DNA of 64,000 bases from Pseudopyrenochaeta lycopersici (lineage: Eukaryota; Ascomycota; Dothideomycetes; Pleosporales; Pseudopyrenochaetaceae). The position numbers and the translations under genes are program-made. The stretch covers positions 124,001 through 188,000 of the forward strand of contig NHZP01000002.1 of the NCBI GenBank assembly GCA_003313425.1, given 5' to 3'. Positions 1 to 11,818 of the stretch are shown here, piece after piece (the first letter of the stretch is position 1; each line of letters opens with the position of its first letter). The notes under the pieces are model-generated. The model saw only the letters and a program-made list of their open reading frames with translations. It did no database searches and was not told the origin of the DNA.

Positions 1-1188
1 TGGGGACAACAATCATCTGCAGCCCTATCAGCTTTGTCCTTTCGGAATATGTGTGTACTCACATAGGCCACATTCACCAGCAGATACAAAAAGCAAACAA
101 TGGCAACGCCAATGCTGGTACCCAAAGGAAATTTCTTACGGGGAGTCGCAATTTCTCCAAGGACCTAATCTGCATTAGATTTCCTTTAATTCACTGTTAT
201 CAGAGCCCCTACTTACGTATGTTGGTTGGTCAAACCCACTCCAGGCAAATATCACAGACAGAAAAGCCCGTACATAACCATACGGTTCATCCGCCGGATC
301 ACGAAAGGCATTTTGTGCTGCCATGTTCTCCGTTGCATAGTTTTTAGTCTTAAAAGCCCCACCCCAAGCACAAAAGCCGATGATCACCATCATTGTCAAC
401 ATGAGAACTTTGATCAATGCGAACAGGTTCCCTAGCCAAATACCGCCTCTTCTTGAAAAGACATGGACCAGGCAGGCGAATGTTGCAACGGCAACTGCGA
501 TGCCTCTAACCGATGCATCGTACTTGGTACTGTCGAGGCCTGCGGCCTCTATACAACGGATGCCGAAGATCAAACAGTTCCCCGCCATGTTTCCCAATAT
601 GATATATGCGGCGCCGAAAACGCAGGTGACGAGGATAACGGATCCAGGTCGATATGCGGGAGAGGGAAACACATATTGCAACTATGATACCAAGGGTCAG
701 TCGTACTTTCTTCAAGCCAGAAGTGTGCGAGAAACTAACGTAATTCAGAGTCCCTCCACTTCTTGGAATTCCTTGCTCTACACCGTCGAGGAAATACCGT
801 GGAATTGTCAAACCAAACTCAATGATCATAAATGCGCCGGCAATTGTAACGACGGCGCCAGCAAACCAGAAGAGCAAAGTGACGCCGACGCTTTCAGTTC
901 CCTTGATGATAGTCGAAGGGGAATTGAAGATGCCAGTCCCTAAAATCGGTCAGCGCAATGAAATGCAAGCAAAGTTGCCATTCACGAACCTATCACGCGA
1001 TTTACTACAAGTCCTATCACTGTCCATGTTCCCAACCTGAACCTTTCCTCAGGGGCCTTGGTGATGATAGTGTTTGGGATGTTCTCCGGCAAAATCTCAA
1101 AAACAGCATCATTGATACTGCTGCTATCATCGGCCGTCAAGGTTGCGCCATTAGTGCGCGAATGAGAACCCGTTGTCCTCGATGCCAT
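1..1188 (-). CDS. Amino-acid permease, LAT/MUP1-like (partial, C-terminus off left edge)
   Basis: Plasma-membrane amino-acid transporter of the APC superfamily, most like fungal high-affinity methionine permeases (MUP1 type). I read five exons on the minus strand: 990-1188, 740-939, 217-681, 63-164 and 1-16, with introns of 50, 58, 52 and 46 bp that all have GT..AG ends and keep frame. The first junction joins VIG to TGIFNSP, the conserved glycine-rich stretch of TM1. Later parts show LQYVFPSPAYRPGS, the typical loop before TM3, and several hydrophobic helices. The start at 1188 gives a hydrophilic ~45-residue N-tail before TM1, usual for the family. The last intron and the 16-bp last exon are the least certain. 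The substrate is inferred from overall family resemblance. The gene is cut by the window edge, so intactness downstream is unknown. Confidence 0.85.
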
Positions 1189-2058
1189 AATGTTTGGATT
1201 TTCTGCTCACCACGCTTCCAATGCAAACACGATGAAGGAAGTCTGGAGGATCTTTCGATTCTATCAGGCTCGCAAACCACCCAACTGAGGCTGCTGTAAT
1301 ACGAGGTAGCGCTGGTGGCGCAAATACGGGCTGCAGGCATGCGAGTGTGCCCCGCCACGGCACACTGCATCCCGCAACCCCAACCCACAGAGAGTGGTAT
1401 TTGCCTTATCTATCTCTGGATCATCGTCTGGTGTTTTTCTATTTCCCCGAAGCAAAACTCTAGGCCACCTCAGTCACATTTTTACTTGAGACCACTTCAG
1501 CATTCAATGTCAGTACAGTACTGTATGGTCATCAACATCGGTATGATTGATTGGTTACGTAGGGTGGTTTTCGACAAATTTACTCGTCGAGCGAAACAGG
1601 TCGAGCTAACCTGACTTGCTGCAGCCAAGACATGGCGTGTATCAGCTGAACACGCCTACTGTTACGGTACGAAATACGACGATATATACCTTCATGACAC
1701 CTGCCCCTCGATTCAGAAGGCAGTCTCGAGCCTAAGCCCCTGACCTCATTCTGCTTATGCCTGGGTCTAAATATGGCCCCCGTTACGAAGTGATTCAATG
1801 CTTGGGAACAGGGGTAATTAGCCTCCGGCAAGATATTCGCGCTTGCTCATGGACGAACGACCCGCCGGTACAAGTGCTTCGCCACCCTCGTCGCAGCCCG
1901 ATCTTTGTTCGAACCCCTGTGGCAAATACGGTCGGTCTTTCATTCACAGCTTCAATGGGTTTTTGAGATCGTAATGGCATGACACGGAATCATCCGTGTT
2001 TCGAGCATCTCCATCGACGCCATAGGGGCTGTCCGATGAAAGTTTGGTGCGACACGCC
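1189..2058. other. Intergenic, divergent promoters
   Basis: This stretch lies between the divergently transcribed permease and the 991-aa gene, so it should hold both promoters. Short open frames occur on both strands, but none has a recognisable domain or convincing splice structure. Confidence 0.5.
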
Positions 2059-5000
2059 ATGGCTACCGGGAGCTCTCTTGCAGAGGTCTCTGAGGCTGTA
2101 GGGACGGGATGGAAGGTGTACGAGCTGGGATGGGTTCATGATCACTCAAGTAGGTACATCCTTATGAGACTGGAAACCTCATCTGTCGCGATTTCGCATT
2201 TGCACTCGACTTGTCTTCAGGCACTGATCGACCTCATGCAGATCGTCACTTTGTTGAGTTTGGTAACGACATCAAAAGTCTAGCTCAAAACCTCAATAAC
2301 ATTGTCCGGGTTGTTGAAAACGCTCGACTTCACTATCAGCAACATGCCATCCGGTCGCCTCATTTCCGTGGGCTTCCCATGCAAAAGGAATGGGAGCTCT
2401 CTACCTTGTATGAGATCGTTGGACCTTTTAAGTCTACACTTGATGAATGCGAAGAGCTACTGATTCAAAACCGGGAAGCCTATCGGAATCAAAATTCCAC
2501 CTACAACAATAAGTGGGATCTATTTATGCAACCTAAAGTCGATGACCTACAAAAACGACTGCGAGCACATAACTTCAAGATCTCACTTCTTTTAAAACCT
2601 TTGGAAATCAAGCTCCTCACGGGGACTCGCCAAGAGCTAGGGACTCAAACTGCCCAAGATGCCTTCGGTCAAGCACTTCCAACACTTCCCATCTCAGGAT
2701 TGCTCGTCCTGGATATAGATCAGGCCGTGGCAGAACAAGGACGGCACCAGCCTATACCGCTCGCCATTCCTGCCGAAATCGATAGCAAAATTCGCGCGAG
2801 CGTAGCACAGTCAAGACCGGAACTCCGAGTTGCCGGTGGATTGCCTCTGCAAACTGGCGTGGAGGCTTTTATCAACTATTTTGAACAGAGCACCAAAGGC
2901 TTCAAGGCCGGCAACTTCTTGAACGAAAGGACACCGTCAGCCAAACAGTACATCAATCTCCTCAACTGTCTCATGATATTGCTGCACCTTCAAGAGGGCG
3001 ATGAGCTGAAACTGGCGGATCAGAATTCATTATGGCCAGTTTACATTGCTGAATTAACTGAGATGTTACGCTTGGAGTGCCAAAGATTCACCGATTCATC
3101 TCCTCAACGACTAATTACACCCGATATGGCTAGCTTGATCAGAGAACTTTCTCAAGGAGATTCTATTCAAAAGAAGAAAGAGATTTCAAATCTCATGTCA
3201 CCGCATTTCAACACCTACATGGAAGAAGTGTATAAGGCTCCCTTACCAAGTCCTGAAGAATCTCTTGAAAGAGAATTAACAATTTCTCGGATTGATTCCA
3301 CCAAACTCCGACTGGTAGAATCCATTGCCAAGAGAGAAACTCCATCAACCCATTTGGGCGAGATTATCCTGGACATTGACTTAAAGACCATTCAGCTCAC
3401 ACCCATTTACGCAATACCCAGTTCAAGACCTAAACCTTTGGAGGTCTTGCTTCATACCGGTACAAGCCAACTGAATCCGTCATTCGTTGAACCGAAACAT
3501 GTTCTTCGCTTGCAACATCTTCTCACAGGATATAAAGCGTACGATCGATACGATCAAGCAATGGTCAAAGTCAGCTTTTTCATTGCCGGACAATCAATGC
3601 CGCTGGAAGAACATGGTCGTATCCAACTCTGGTTGCCACAACCCTTCAACCCGGTCAACAAGGCGTCAGCCTCATCATCGTCTTCCGATGCAAATGGAGC
3701 CCCTCCTCATCAAGGAGCAAAACCAACAAAACAAGACGCCAGTCCTATTCCCCCCAGCAATCGTACTGGCTTTATTAAAAAGCGGTTCCCTAGCCTGCGA
3801 CGTACCTCTGGTCCGGCCAAATCTCTGTCGAATGGTAGTAGCAATCGAAGCAGCAGCATCAGCAGCTCCTCACATCATTCCAGTTCGCCATCAGATTCGC
3901 CAATGGCTTCTAATTTGAGACTCGGCTACCCCTCGATCATGAAAGAAAGGCGAAATGGATACTCTGTTCCTGCTACTGCACCGCATTCTGGTCCTTTCGA
4001 ACTTCCCGCGGAGGGCGTAATCAAGCCTTCTCCAGACATGGTTACGAATGGTTTGTATCCTGTCAGCCCGAATCAGACGTTTGCAACCCTTGCAACCGGC
4101 TATTCTCCCTTCGGACAAAACAGCCAGTTTGCCAAAGAGATAAGCGCAGCGCTCCCAGGTTACATCCTAGGATCCACCCTCAGCCCAAATACTCAGGCAC
4201 CACCAGCCTCAAATGGGTATCCTAGTTACAGCTTCAACAATCTTTCCCAAGGTCTTCAACCTCCGCCTATGATGAGTTCAGTCGATCGATCTCCTGCAAG
4301 CTCCAGTTATGCACTTCCGCAGGGTTTAAGCAATCTTACCCCTTATACTCCAAACGATCTCTTCTCCCAAGGTTTGAATGAGCCTCCGACCTACTGCCCG
4401 CAACTCGCTCCCAACAGTAAATACAATCCAGTTCTCCCCTCCCGCTCCTCGCACATAAGTCCCTCTGTCATGTCCACTATGAGCACTCGCTCACGAAGCT
4501 CACTCGCCCCAACCGTCAGCACGATCAAGACATCCACAGTCAATTCCTCCATTGGCGGCAGTGGTATCGCGCGCCTACATCAGAAGCCAAAGACACCATT
4601 GCTGGTCATCTTTCTCAAGAGTCGTGATGCTTCTGCTAAGCTTTCTATTGTGGCAATCCAGATCGACACCTATACATCCGTGAAGCGCGAGCGCTGCGAG
4701 TGCTATAATTCGCATAGTTCGTGTAGGATTAGCTGTTTGGAACGAGAAAAGGGGGGAGGCTTGCTTGCACAGCGATGGGAAGCGGACTCTGTGTTGACTA
4801 GTTGGAATTTGGCCAAGTTGAGTGAGTGGCAGTGGAGGGAGGGTGAGAATATATGGCCAAATTTGAAAAGAGTATCAATGAAGTTTGAAAAGATGGAAGG
4901 TAAGTCATACCCTTTTAAGCCACATTCCTTCGCACGACTGCGTGTGCTATGCTAATAAAAAGTAGACAGATACAAATTCGCTGGAAGCCCTTGCTCTTGC

Positions 5001-5171
5001 AATGTCAAAACTACACATGAGCTCTCGCGCTGCAATCTAGAAAGCCACAATGGCTTGTTTGGGATTGTGAAGCAGATTGGCGAGCAGATGTTACGGACTT
5101 ATTACAATCAGAGAGATACTGCTGTAACAAGGACCATGGTTTTAGGGCCTTTGCTAGAGGGTGAAGTTTAA
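2059..5171 (+). CDS. Conserved-type fungal protein of unknown function, ~991 aa
   Basis: Three exons: 2059-2149, 2221-4899 and 4966-5171. The first splice is phase 1 and gives ...HDHSSTDRPHADRHFVEF. The second (donor GTAAGT, branch-like GCTAAT, acceptor TAG) joins KME to DRYKF and continues to a stop at 5169-5171. The N-terminal ~500 residues are alpha-helical in appearance, with stretches such as EFGNDIKSLAQNLNNIVRVV. Residues ~500-850 are a Ser/Pro-rich low-complexity region. The C-terminal ~120 residues form a compact Cys-rich domain with pairs CECYNSHSSC and CSC, Trp-rich segments, and end in KQIGEQMLRTYYNQRD. I think the two folded ends belong to a conserved fungal family with no assigned role, but I cannot name a Pfam entry. 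No signal peptide or TM segment, so probably intracellular. The splice pattern and frame make it a real gene. Confidence 0.8.
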
Positions 5172-5846
5172 TAGGTACTAGAGATCTCTAGCTATAGATA
5201 CTCATGTTATAAGTATACCTAGGCACCTGGTTTTAGAAAAAAGAGTCCACTTAGTAAGCGAGCAGCCACCAAAACTGATGCCGCTCACCAAACTCTCTGA
5301 TTTCAACCTCGATTATCTCAATCACCACCCCCACCACGACCACCACCACACGCAGATGTATTGCGCGGATCTTTTTCGGCATGTCAAGAAATGTTATCCC
5401 CGACTTTGAGACTCCAAAAAAAAGTGAACTCGTTTAAGAACTAAAGAGTGCGGCGATACCACTAAAAGGTTAATGTTTAAGCATATTTTAGTTGCGTTCG
5501 CGTTCCCGTGTCGACCTTGTGCAATCATAACACCGCCTGCGTAGCTTCTTGATAACTCGTCCCAGAACTCATCATGCCCCTCTATTGCACTTAACCTCAC
5601 GATACTAACATTTACCACAGTTACTGGTTTTTATTGTCATACGAATTCACTACATGTCTTATTTCAAACTTCTGAGTTGTATCACCGCCGTGCACATTAA
5701 AGAAGGTGTACTTCGCACTAGAGGCAATATAAGGCAAATTATCATTTTCGATTTCAATAATCCTTAGCCTACAGTTAGTGTAATGGGCAGTGCCTCCAGA
5801 GCTGCCGTAAGTACAGTATTAGACCTTTATAGATCTGTAACGATAT
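5172..5846. other. Intergenic, entry to AT-rich zone
   Basis: No gene seen. It begins with a normal 3' flank containing a short CCACCACGACCACCACCAC run near 5325-5350, then grades into TA-rich sequence just before the first inverted-repeat element. Confidence 0.5.
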
Positions 5847-5848
5847 TA

Positions 5849-5900
5849 ACGTGTTCCACCACTCGCCGGCCAACACCAGTCGCCGGCCCACCTCATCAAC
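5849..5900 (+). repeat. Left terminal inverted repeat of 5849-6973 element
   Basis: Starts ACGTGTTCCACCACTCGCC and contains two GCCGGCC motifs about 20 bp apart. It pairs with the right arm at about 6925-6973 with a few mismatches and a single-base indel. Confidence 0.8.
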
Positions 5901-6924
5901 ACTAACGCGCTTGCCTCTACAACAACAATTATGACCACCCAACGACAGCCTGCAGTAGCTTAAAAGGAGAGTCGTGTCCTTCTTGCGTCTTAGGTGATTA
6001 ATTTAAGACAGATAAAAAGTGTGCGCAGGGCTGCAGAGCTATTTAACGTTCCCTGATCGCTCCTTCAGCGGCGCCTCTAAGGCTGCTAGCCTCCTTTAAT
6101 AATTAATGTACGAAAACGTAAGCTATAGTCTACTAAGGAACAGAGCCTCGTTTAATAGATACTAGAGCTTAATTAACGAGGCTTTCTGCCTTATATTATT
6201 AACGTACGTTAGATAGGAGACGCCCTTCTCGCCGCACGAGGCTGGCAGCCTCCTCTACCTCCTCTTAGCAAGAACTAGGTCTGTCGTTTTATTAAGGCTT
6301 AGTTAGAGCTTTAGATAAAGTAGAACTGCAAATTCTACTTACAGCGCGCAAAATGTAAGGATCCTATAAAGATAAACGCCTAGTATAGCCTTGTACACTG
6401 TCTCCTCTATAGACAGTAGCCACGGCTGAGGCTGTTTAGATAACAGAAACGCCTCACACTACTAATTAACTTAATAACTTAATTAACAGGCCCGCCTTAT
6501 ACGTAAGCTCCTTTAATATTAATTACAGAGCCCCTTAAGCAGGGCTCTTATTTAGCTTATTAAAGGCTGTTAGCTAGCTATAAACTTAGCTATAATCTTA
6601 GTAGAGGAAAATAGTAAACTTTGTGCCTTAAATACGCGTTTATATTGTAGGAAGGATAAACAGTAATAATATATTACAGCTAGAGGGGCTTTACAGGTTA
6701 AGGTAGGTAGTGCGTTAGCTATTGCTGCTAAATAGCCTTAAATTTAAGGGTGGCGGGTGAGGCTTCTTAGCCTCAGCAACGAGCACTACTAACCTGCAGC
6801 AAATGTGGGGTTTAGGGTTATAATCGCACCTCGTGTAGATAGAGATAGAGAATGCTATTACTATATTTACTAGCAAATTTACTGCGTGGTTGTCGCGTTA
6901 TCGTGTGTTAAGATCCGCCTGTTT

Positions 6925-6973
6925 TGATGAGGTGGGCCGGCGACTGGTGTTGGCTGGCGAGTGTGGAACACGT
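6925..6973 (-). repeat. Right terminal inverted repeat of 5849-6973 element
   Basis: The reverse complement starts ACGTGTTCCACACTCGCCAG, matching the left arm. Transition-type differences between the arms (GCCAGCC versus GCCGGCC) fit RIP. Confidence 0.8.
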
Positions 6974-6975
6974 TA

Positions 6976-9900
6976 ACATGCTCTTAAACCTAGACTATTA
7001 AGACCTATCCCTTCTCTATCAGCCTTAACATTAGTATAATAGTTGTCTTCCTCAAACCTTACAGCATTAATACGCCCTATGTATATCCTTAGGCAGCCGA
7101 GTTTCTTACCCTAATTAAAGGATCTAACCTCAGGTTTAGTAGTATCCTAGAAGATACGCTAGTCAAGCTAGGGGGAAATCAAGAAATTACTGTTTTGCTG
7201 AACAGACTCCAGGTAACTGCCTTTGTGCAAGGAAGGATGTACTAGCAGTTCAATGACGCATGCGAGAAAGCAGTACATGTGGTAGTACTAAGATTAGGTA
7301 ATGCTAGTACAAACCGAATGGCGAACTTGCTTAGCCTCAATACTGATGTAGTGAGTACTATACTTAGGCTTCCTAGCAACATCAATAGTACCAATCTGCT
7401 ATGTGACAAGGCGAAGTCCATGTGGCGGACTGTCTCGTTGTCACAATAAAGAGCATAGGTCATGTCGTGGGACTGGTAGGGGCTGATCGACCTCTTTTTC
7501 TTCTTACCTAAAAGACTCCTAAGCATGTCAAGGACCAAATGTTATGCAGCCTAAGCGGCTGAGCCCCTCGCTTATATTCGGCGACTACAACTCTAGCTAC
7601 ATACTCTACTTTTTAAAGACGTTATAATCCCACAGTCTTAGAATAAGAGGGCAGTAAGTATGTCTGAATAGTAATACTATATGCTAGACTACGCAGATAG
7701 ACTGTTCTAGGAGAAAATAGCCTACTAATACAAATAATTATCTTTAATTATTCCTAACCCTGCTCTAGATACTGCACCTCGTATACTCGCAATAGACCTA
7801 GACATGTGCGCTTAGCTAAATCTAATCTTAGCCAGCTTTACTCTTGCAGCATAATATCTCTTAAATAGATACCTTTCTTTCTTATATAAAACCCCCTACC
7901 TATCTATATATAACTCCTATAAAGACTAGATTTATTTATTATTACTTACTATTAATATACCCTTTAACTTTAGTATTTTATATAACCTCCTTAATAAACT
8001 AGACTAAAACTATACTAGAAAATTATATCTAAAGTAGAGAGTAGACTATATCTTTAATCTATAGGAAAATTACCTTAAATTAATTATTATATAAGCCTAA
8101 GGGCTTAGTAAGATATATTTAAAGTAATTATAAAGGTAGAAGGCTAGAGATAGTACTAACTTTATATCTTACGTTAAGCGCTTAATATCTATAATAGATA
8201 TAGAGAGTAGATATAGTTTAAGCGTAACTTTAGAAGAGTCTAATAAAACTCTAGACTAAGTTATAGCTATATTACTCTTCTTATCTGCTAAGCTAAGGTA
8301 GAAGGTAGAAGCTAAATATAAGGAGCTAATTTAGACTTATAACGTACTAGTAAGAATATTTTAAAGATTATATAGCTCTAAAGTAAAGTAAATAGTCTAT
8401 ATAATCTTAAAGTTTTATAGTTTAGTATAAATCTTAGAAATACTAGTAATATAAAAGTTTTACTTCCTTTTACTTAATATCTTAAGCTACTAAAATTCTT
8501 TTAAGGCTACTATAAGGATATTATCTAGAATCTTAATATAGTAGATACTTACCCTACTAATAATAGCTATTAAAGTCTTACTTAGAGATAAAGCTATATA
8601 TTAGTTAAAGCCTTAAATTAGAGTAGTAATTATATAAATAGCGTATAATAAGGCTAGAAGTATTAAGTATTACTATTAACTAGTAAGAAGTAGATATAAT
8701 AGTATTAAGTAAAAGTATAATAGTAAGTACTATTAAGTATATATTAACTTAAATAAGAGAAAGAATTATATTAAAATTTTCTCTAAAAGTAAAAGAGACT
8801 TAATAGAAGATTAGAAAGGCTTATATAGTATACTATAAGAGTACCTAAAGCTTAACTTAGTAGAGTATAAGATTAAAGAGTAATATATTCTAGAGAGAGA
8901 GCTACTAGTCTAGAATAATTATAGTAAGCTAATTAAACCCTTTTATAAGATCTATAAGTATATACTATAATCTAGCTAATTCTTTAGAATATAGGAAGAC
9001 TTACCTACTAATATTAATAAGTATCTTATAATTATATTTTATAATCTACTTATATATAATAATACTTCTTATATAATATATACCTATAATATACGCTAGT
9101 AGTAGCTTTACTTACTAGTCTATTATATTCCTAGCTAAGTAGCTATTAGTAGCTGTAAGAATATTAATTTCTCCTCTTACTATACTCCTAAATAGCTTTA
9201 TAAAGTATTCTCTTAAGCTATTATATAGTAATAGAAAGGCTTAGTACTAAAGCGATAAGATAAACCTTACTACTTATTCTCTAGAAATAATAGATTTATT
9301 AAGTTAAAGAAAGACTATATCTAAGAGCTAAGAGATACTACTAATTTTACTATTATAAGTAGCTACTATAATCTAATAAATAAATAGGAACTTAAGATAA
9401 GGAAGTTTTAGTAGATATTATTCTATATTAAATACTTAGGGAATAAAGACTAAGTTTACTATCTTAATATTAAGCTAAGATTTTATATTATTAATAAAGT
9501 AAGCTAGTATAGTATAGCTAAAGAGGATTTTTTTTAATAGACTTAGATACTTCCAAGAAATACTTTTTTTTTCTCTACCTTTAAGCTTAACTTTAAGTTA
9601 GAATAAGAGAAGCTACTTTAGCTAACTAACTTATTTAAGTAACCTTTTATTATAGATATAATAGGTACTAGTTTTAATAAACTAGCTAATACTAGGTATT
9701 ATACTTTATAATTTCCTTAGGTATAGAAGATCTATTAAGACTATACGTTTAAAGATATAGTTAGCTTTAGTATACTATCAGAATTAGTAAAGAAGAGTAT
9801 AAAAATACTATAGAAGATTAAGAGTAAAAATAGAAATTAGCTTAAGAAGCTTAAACTAATATACTCTAATCTAGACTACCTAATATATTCTATAAATTAT

Positions 9901-10067
9901 ATAATTAGCTCTAGTAATAGCCTAGAAAAATAAGAGAGTAAAGAGTAAAAAAGTAAAAAGATAAAAGAGGATTATTTACTTTTAGATAATAGTTTCTTTT
10001 AGCTATTAAAGTAAAAGCTCTTCTTAAAAGATTATTAACTAACTATTAAATAAGCTAAAGTAGTACT
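6976..10067. repeat. AT-rich, RIP-ruined transposon block
   Basis: Almost 3.1 kb dominated by TA, TTA, CTA and TAG words, with very low GC beyond ~7600. Open frames are absent, but on the plus strand around 9180-9540 one frame is interrupted only by TAA and TAG and never TGA. That is what C-to-T decay of Gln codons, or G-to-A decay of Trp codons, produces. It is therefore read as one or more old transposon copies. I cannot assign the family. The 7.1-7.45 kb part is less AT-rich and is described separately. Confidence 0.7.
7095..7445 (+). pseudogene. Degraded coding relic of unknown identity
   Basis: From about 7095 to 7445 one plus-strand frame reads as normal-looking protein with a single internal TAG (after QGRMY) and a terminal TAA. 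It includes LEDTLVKLGGNQEITVLLN and STILRLPSNINSTNLLCDK. Base composition is clearly less AT-biased than the surrounding block, so this piece has suffered less RIP or is younger. I do not recognise the family. It could be a fragment of a transposon protein or of a captured host gene. The overlapping minus-strand frame at 7242-7538 looks like a shadow. Confidence 0.35.
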
Positions 10068-10450
10068 TTGTTACGAACAGAAGTAGGAAAGGCGGCGGTT
10101 ATGAGGATGAGGGAGGAGGCACGGACAACCCACGAGGAGGCCGAGCCTCTAAACTAACTGATGACGCCAGGGTCACGTAATCCTAGAAAACCCACGCTAA
10201 GACAGACTTAGTCCTATAGGATAGAGATAAACGTAGAGAACCTAGAGGAGGCCTTATAGGAAACTTATAAGATAATTATGTATATAGACTTATATAATAT
10301 AGCCCCTATAGTATATTATAATTAACTTCTAATAATCTATAAGTATACTACTATTTATACTTTCTATATTTAACTCTCTCTAGTACTGCCTGTCTATAGA
10401 ATACTCTAAAAGAACCTACTAGTTAATACTAGTTACTTTATATTATAACT
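10068..10450. repeat. Possible LTR or repeat remnant
   Basis: Composition changes sharply here: a GC-richer stretch (10068-10160) begins TTACGAACAGAAGTAGG and is followed by TA-rich sequence. The TTACGAAC start resembles fungal LTR ends, but I found no second copy and no target duplication, so this stays a guess. Confidence 0.25.
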
Positions 10451-10452
10451 TA

Positions 10453-10922
10453 GAGTGGCAAATAGGTTACAGGTACCTGCTATAGGTATAGGTTGGGTAT
10501 AGGGTTATAGATAAGTGGGCTGGGGTTAGGGTTGGGTCGCACGGACTAAGGGTATAAGTTTTGGTTAGGTCGCACGGACTCTAGGTTGGGTTAAGGCTAA
10601 GGTTATGCACGTATAGGTTTAGGTTTAGTTACAGGTACCTACTAGGGTTGCTTAGTAATAATAATAATTTACTATAATTAGTAACATAACTAGCTATTTT
10701 AGATACATATTAGTTAGTATTAGACCTAATATAAAAAAGACGTGATTAGTTAGACCTAGACGTACCCTAGGCTAATAACCCTAATCCTAACCTTAACCTA
10801 TTTTACAGTAACCTCAACCTATACCTATTACTAGCGTATAAAAATGGGTATAGAGCTGGGTTGGGTACGGGTCTTATGTAATCAAACCTAACCTAACCCC
10901 AACCTATACCCATTTGCCACCC
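10453..10922. mobile_element. hAT-like MITE with GTGGCAAA ends
   Basis: The left end reads GAGTGGCAAATAGGTTACAG. The reverse complement of the right end reads AGGGTGGCAAATGGGTATAG. Both continue into imperfect inverted GGTATAGGTTGGG-type repeats, so most of the ~470 bp can fold back. The CAGGG(T)GGCAAA-like terminus is typical of hAT superfamily ends. No coding capacity is seen. I could not find a clean 8-bp target duplication. The CCCTAA-like words inside are part of this repeat and not a telomere. Confidence 0.55.
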
Positions 10923-11532
10923 TATTGTAGGAGCCAGTTATATAGTCTAGTTGAGCACAGTCTACTATAGGAGCTAATACTTGAGCTAGATCTTAAGCGC
11001 AGAAATCTGTTGCTATACTTAGAACCTGAGCAGCGCAATAAAATAGGTTATAGCGCATTATTTAGAAAGCACTTCCTAGTTACTCAGCTTTAGCTGCACT
11101 CAATATTATTATTTACCTCTAATTCACTACCTAAGATTAAATTTCCTCTTTACCTTTACGATGCTTGTATATAACGCGATTAGCGCGCTATAGCTGCACC
11201 TAGTTAACACACTACTAACATGCCTGCTATAAGTAACCGCGCAGAAACTAAGACTTATACTAATTATGATTCAGATTCATACAAACTATTCAGAGTTATT
11301 ATTAATGCGACAGAAAAGAGCCGCCACAGCCTAGTTCCGTGTAGGCTGCTGCTGCCTGTTGTATGTTCAAGTAAGCAAATGTACCCGGTCGCATTGCTCG
11401 CATTGCTCGCATTTCGAATTTAAGAAAGAGAAAACCCAGAAGGATAAATCGACACTTATTATTAGTTAGAAATGCTCCAAGCCTTAAAAATCTCGGTAAT
11501 TTTTCTCGTTCGCTTAATTACCTATTTCCTCT
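10923..11532. other. Intergenic, mixed composition
   Basis: No gene supported. A 67-codon frame at 11220-11423 has no recognisable content. A GCATTGCTC motif is repeated near 11390-11411. Confidence 0.4.
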
Positions 11533-11655
11533 TAGGCAGTCAACGTAGTACAGTTGGAGGGGTCTGGTTAAGTAACTCTATTTCAAAGGATATGGACAAA
11601 ATAGCAGATGCCTCTCATCTTCAGGGGGAGAGGCCTGCCTAAATACCGGTACATA
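11533..11655 (+). repeat. Structured dispersed repeat, copy A
   Basis: About 120 bp matching 17349-17466 in the same orientation. The best-conserved core is ATGGACAAAATAGCAGAT followed by a hairpin with stem GCCTCTC/GAGAGGC (11610-11634), enclosed by GCAG..CTGCC. It ends about 160 bp upstream of the RibD-like start codon, so it may contribute to that gene's promoter or leader. Identity of the repeat family is unknown. Confidence 0.6.
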
Positions 11656-11818
11656 AGAGAGAGCCGCTAGCCTTGGCGCTAGGCTCAGATAGGCTAGGTG
11701 ACAGGCTAGGCAACCGCTGCTGCCTCTCACCGAGCAAGTTCAGCTGGTTTGTAAGGACTGAATCCCCACATTTTCAACCACGACGACATCATAATTTCTC
11801 AGGCTAAGCTCACTCAAG

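Larger units (their letters stand above)
5849..6973. mobile_element. TA-flanked terminal-inverted-repeat DNA transposon, RIP-degraded
   Basis: The left end (5849-5900) and the reverse complement of the right end (about 6925-6973) match over roughly 50 bp, starting ACGTGTTCCACC and running through GTCGCCGGCCCACCTCATCAA. Each end contains two copies of a GCCGGC-centred subterminal motif. Both ends are flanked by TA (5847-5848 and 6974-6975), as expected for Tc1/mariner/pogo-type insertion. At 1125 bp it is shorter than an autonomous pogo-like element, and the interior is TA-rich with stops in all frames. I find no transposase motif, so it may be an internally deleted copy. The end architecture resembles the element at 15655-16913. 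Confidence 0.75.

Noticed and set aside
380..943. 187-codon plus-strand frame
   Set aside because: It is antisense to permease exons and intron positions; the minus frame has the conserved transporter motifs and splice sites.
1580..1980. Several short frames upstream of the 991-aa gene
   Set aside because: Mutually overlapping, no motifs, and best explained as promoter/leader sequence.
7242..7538. 98-codon minus frame with a Leu-rich segment
   Set aside because: The plus strand gives a longer protein-like reading here; the hydrophobic run is its complement.
10780..10830. CCCTAATCCTAACCTTAACC resembling telomere repeat
   Set aside because: Irregular, short and part of the inverted repeats of the MITE at 10453-10922.
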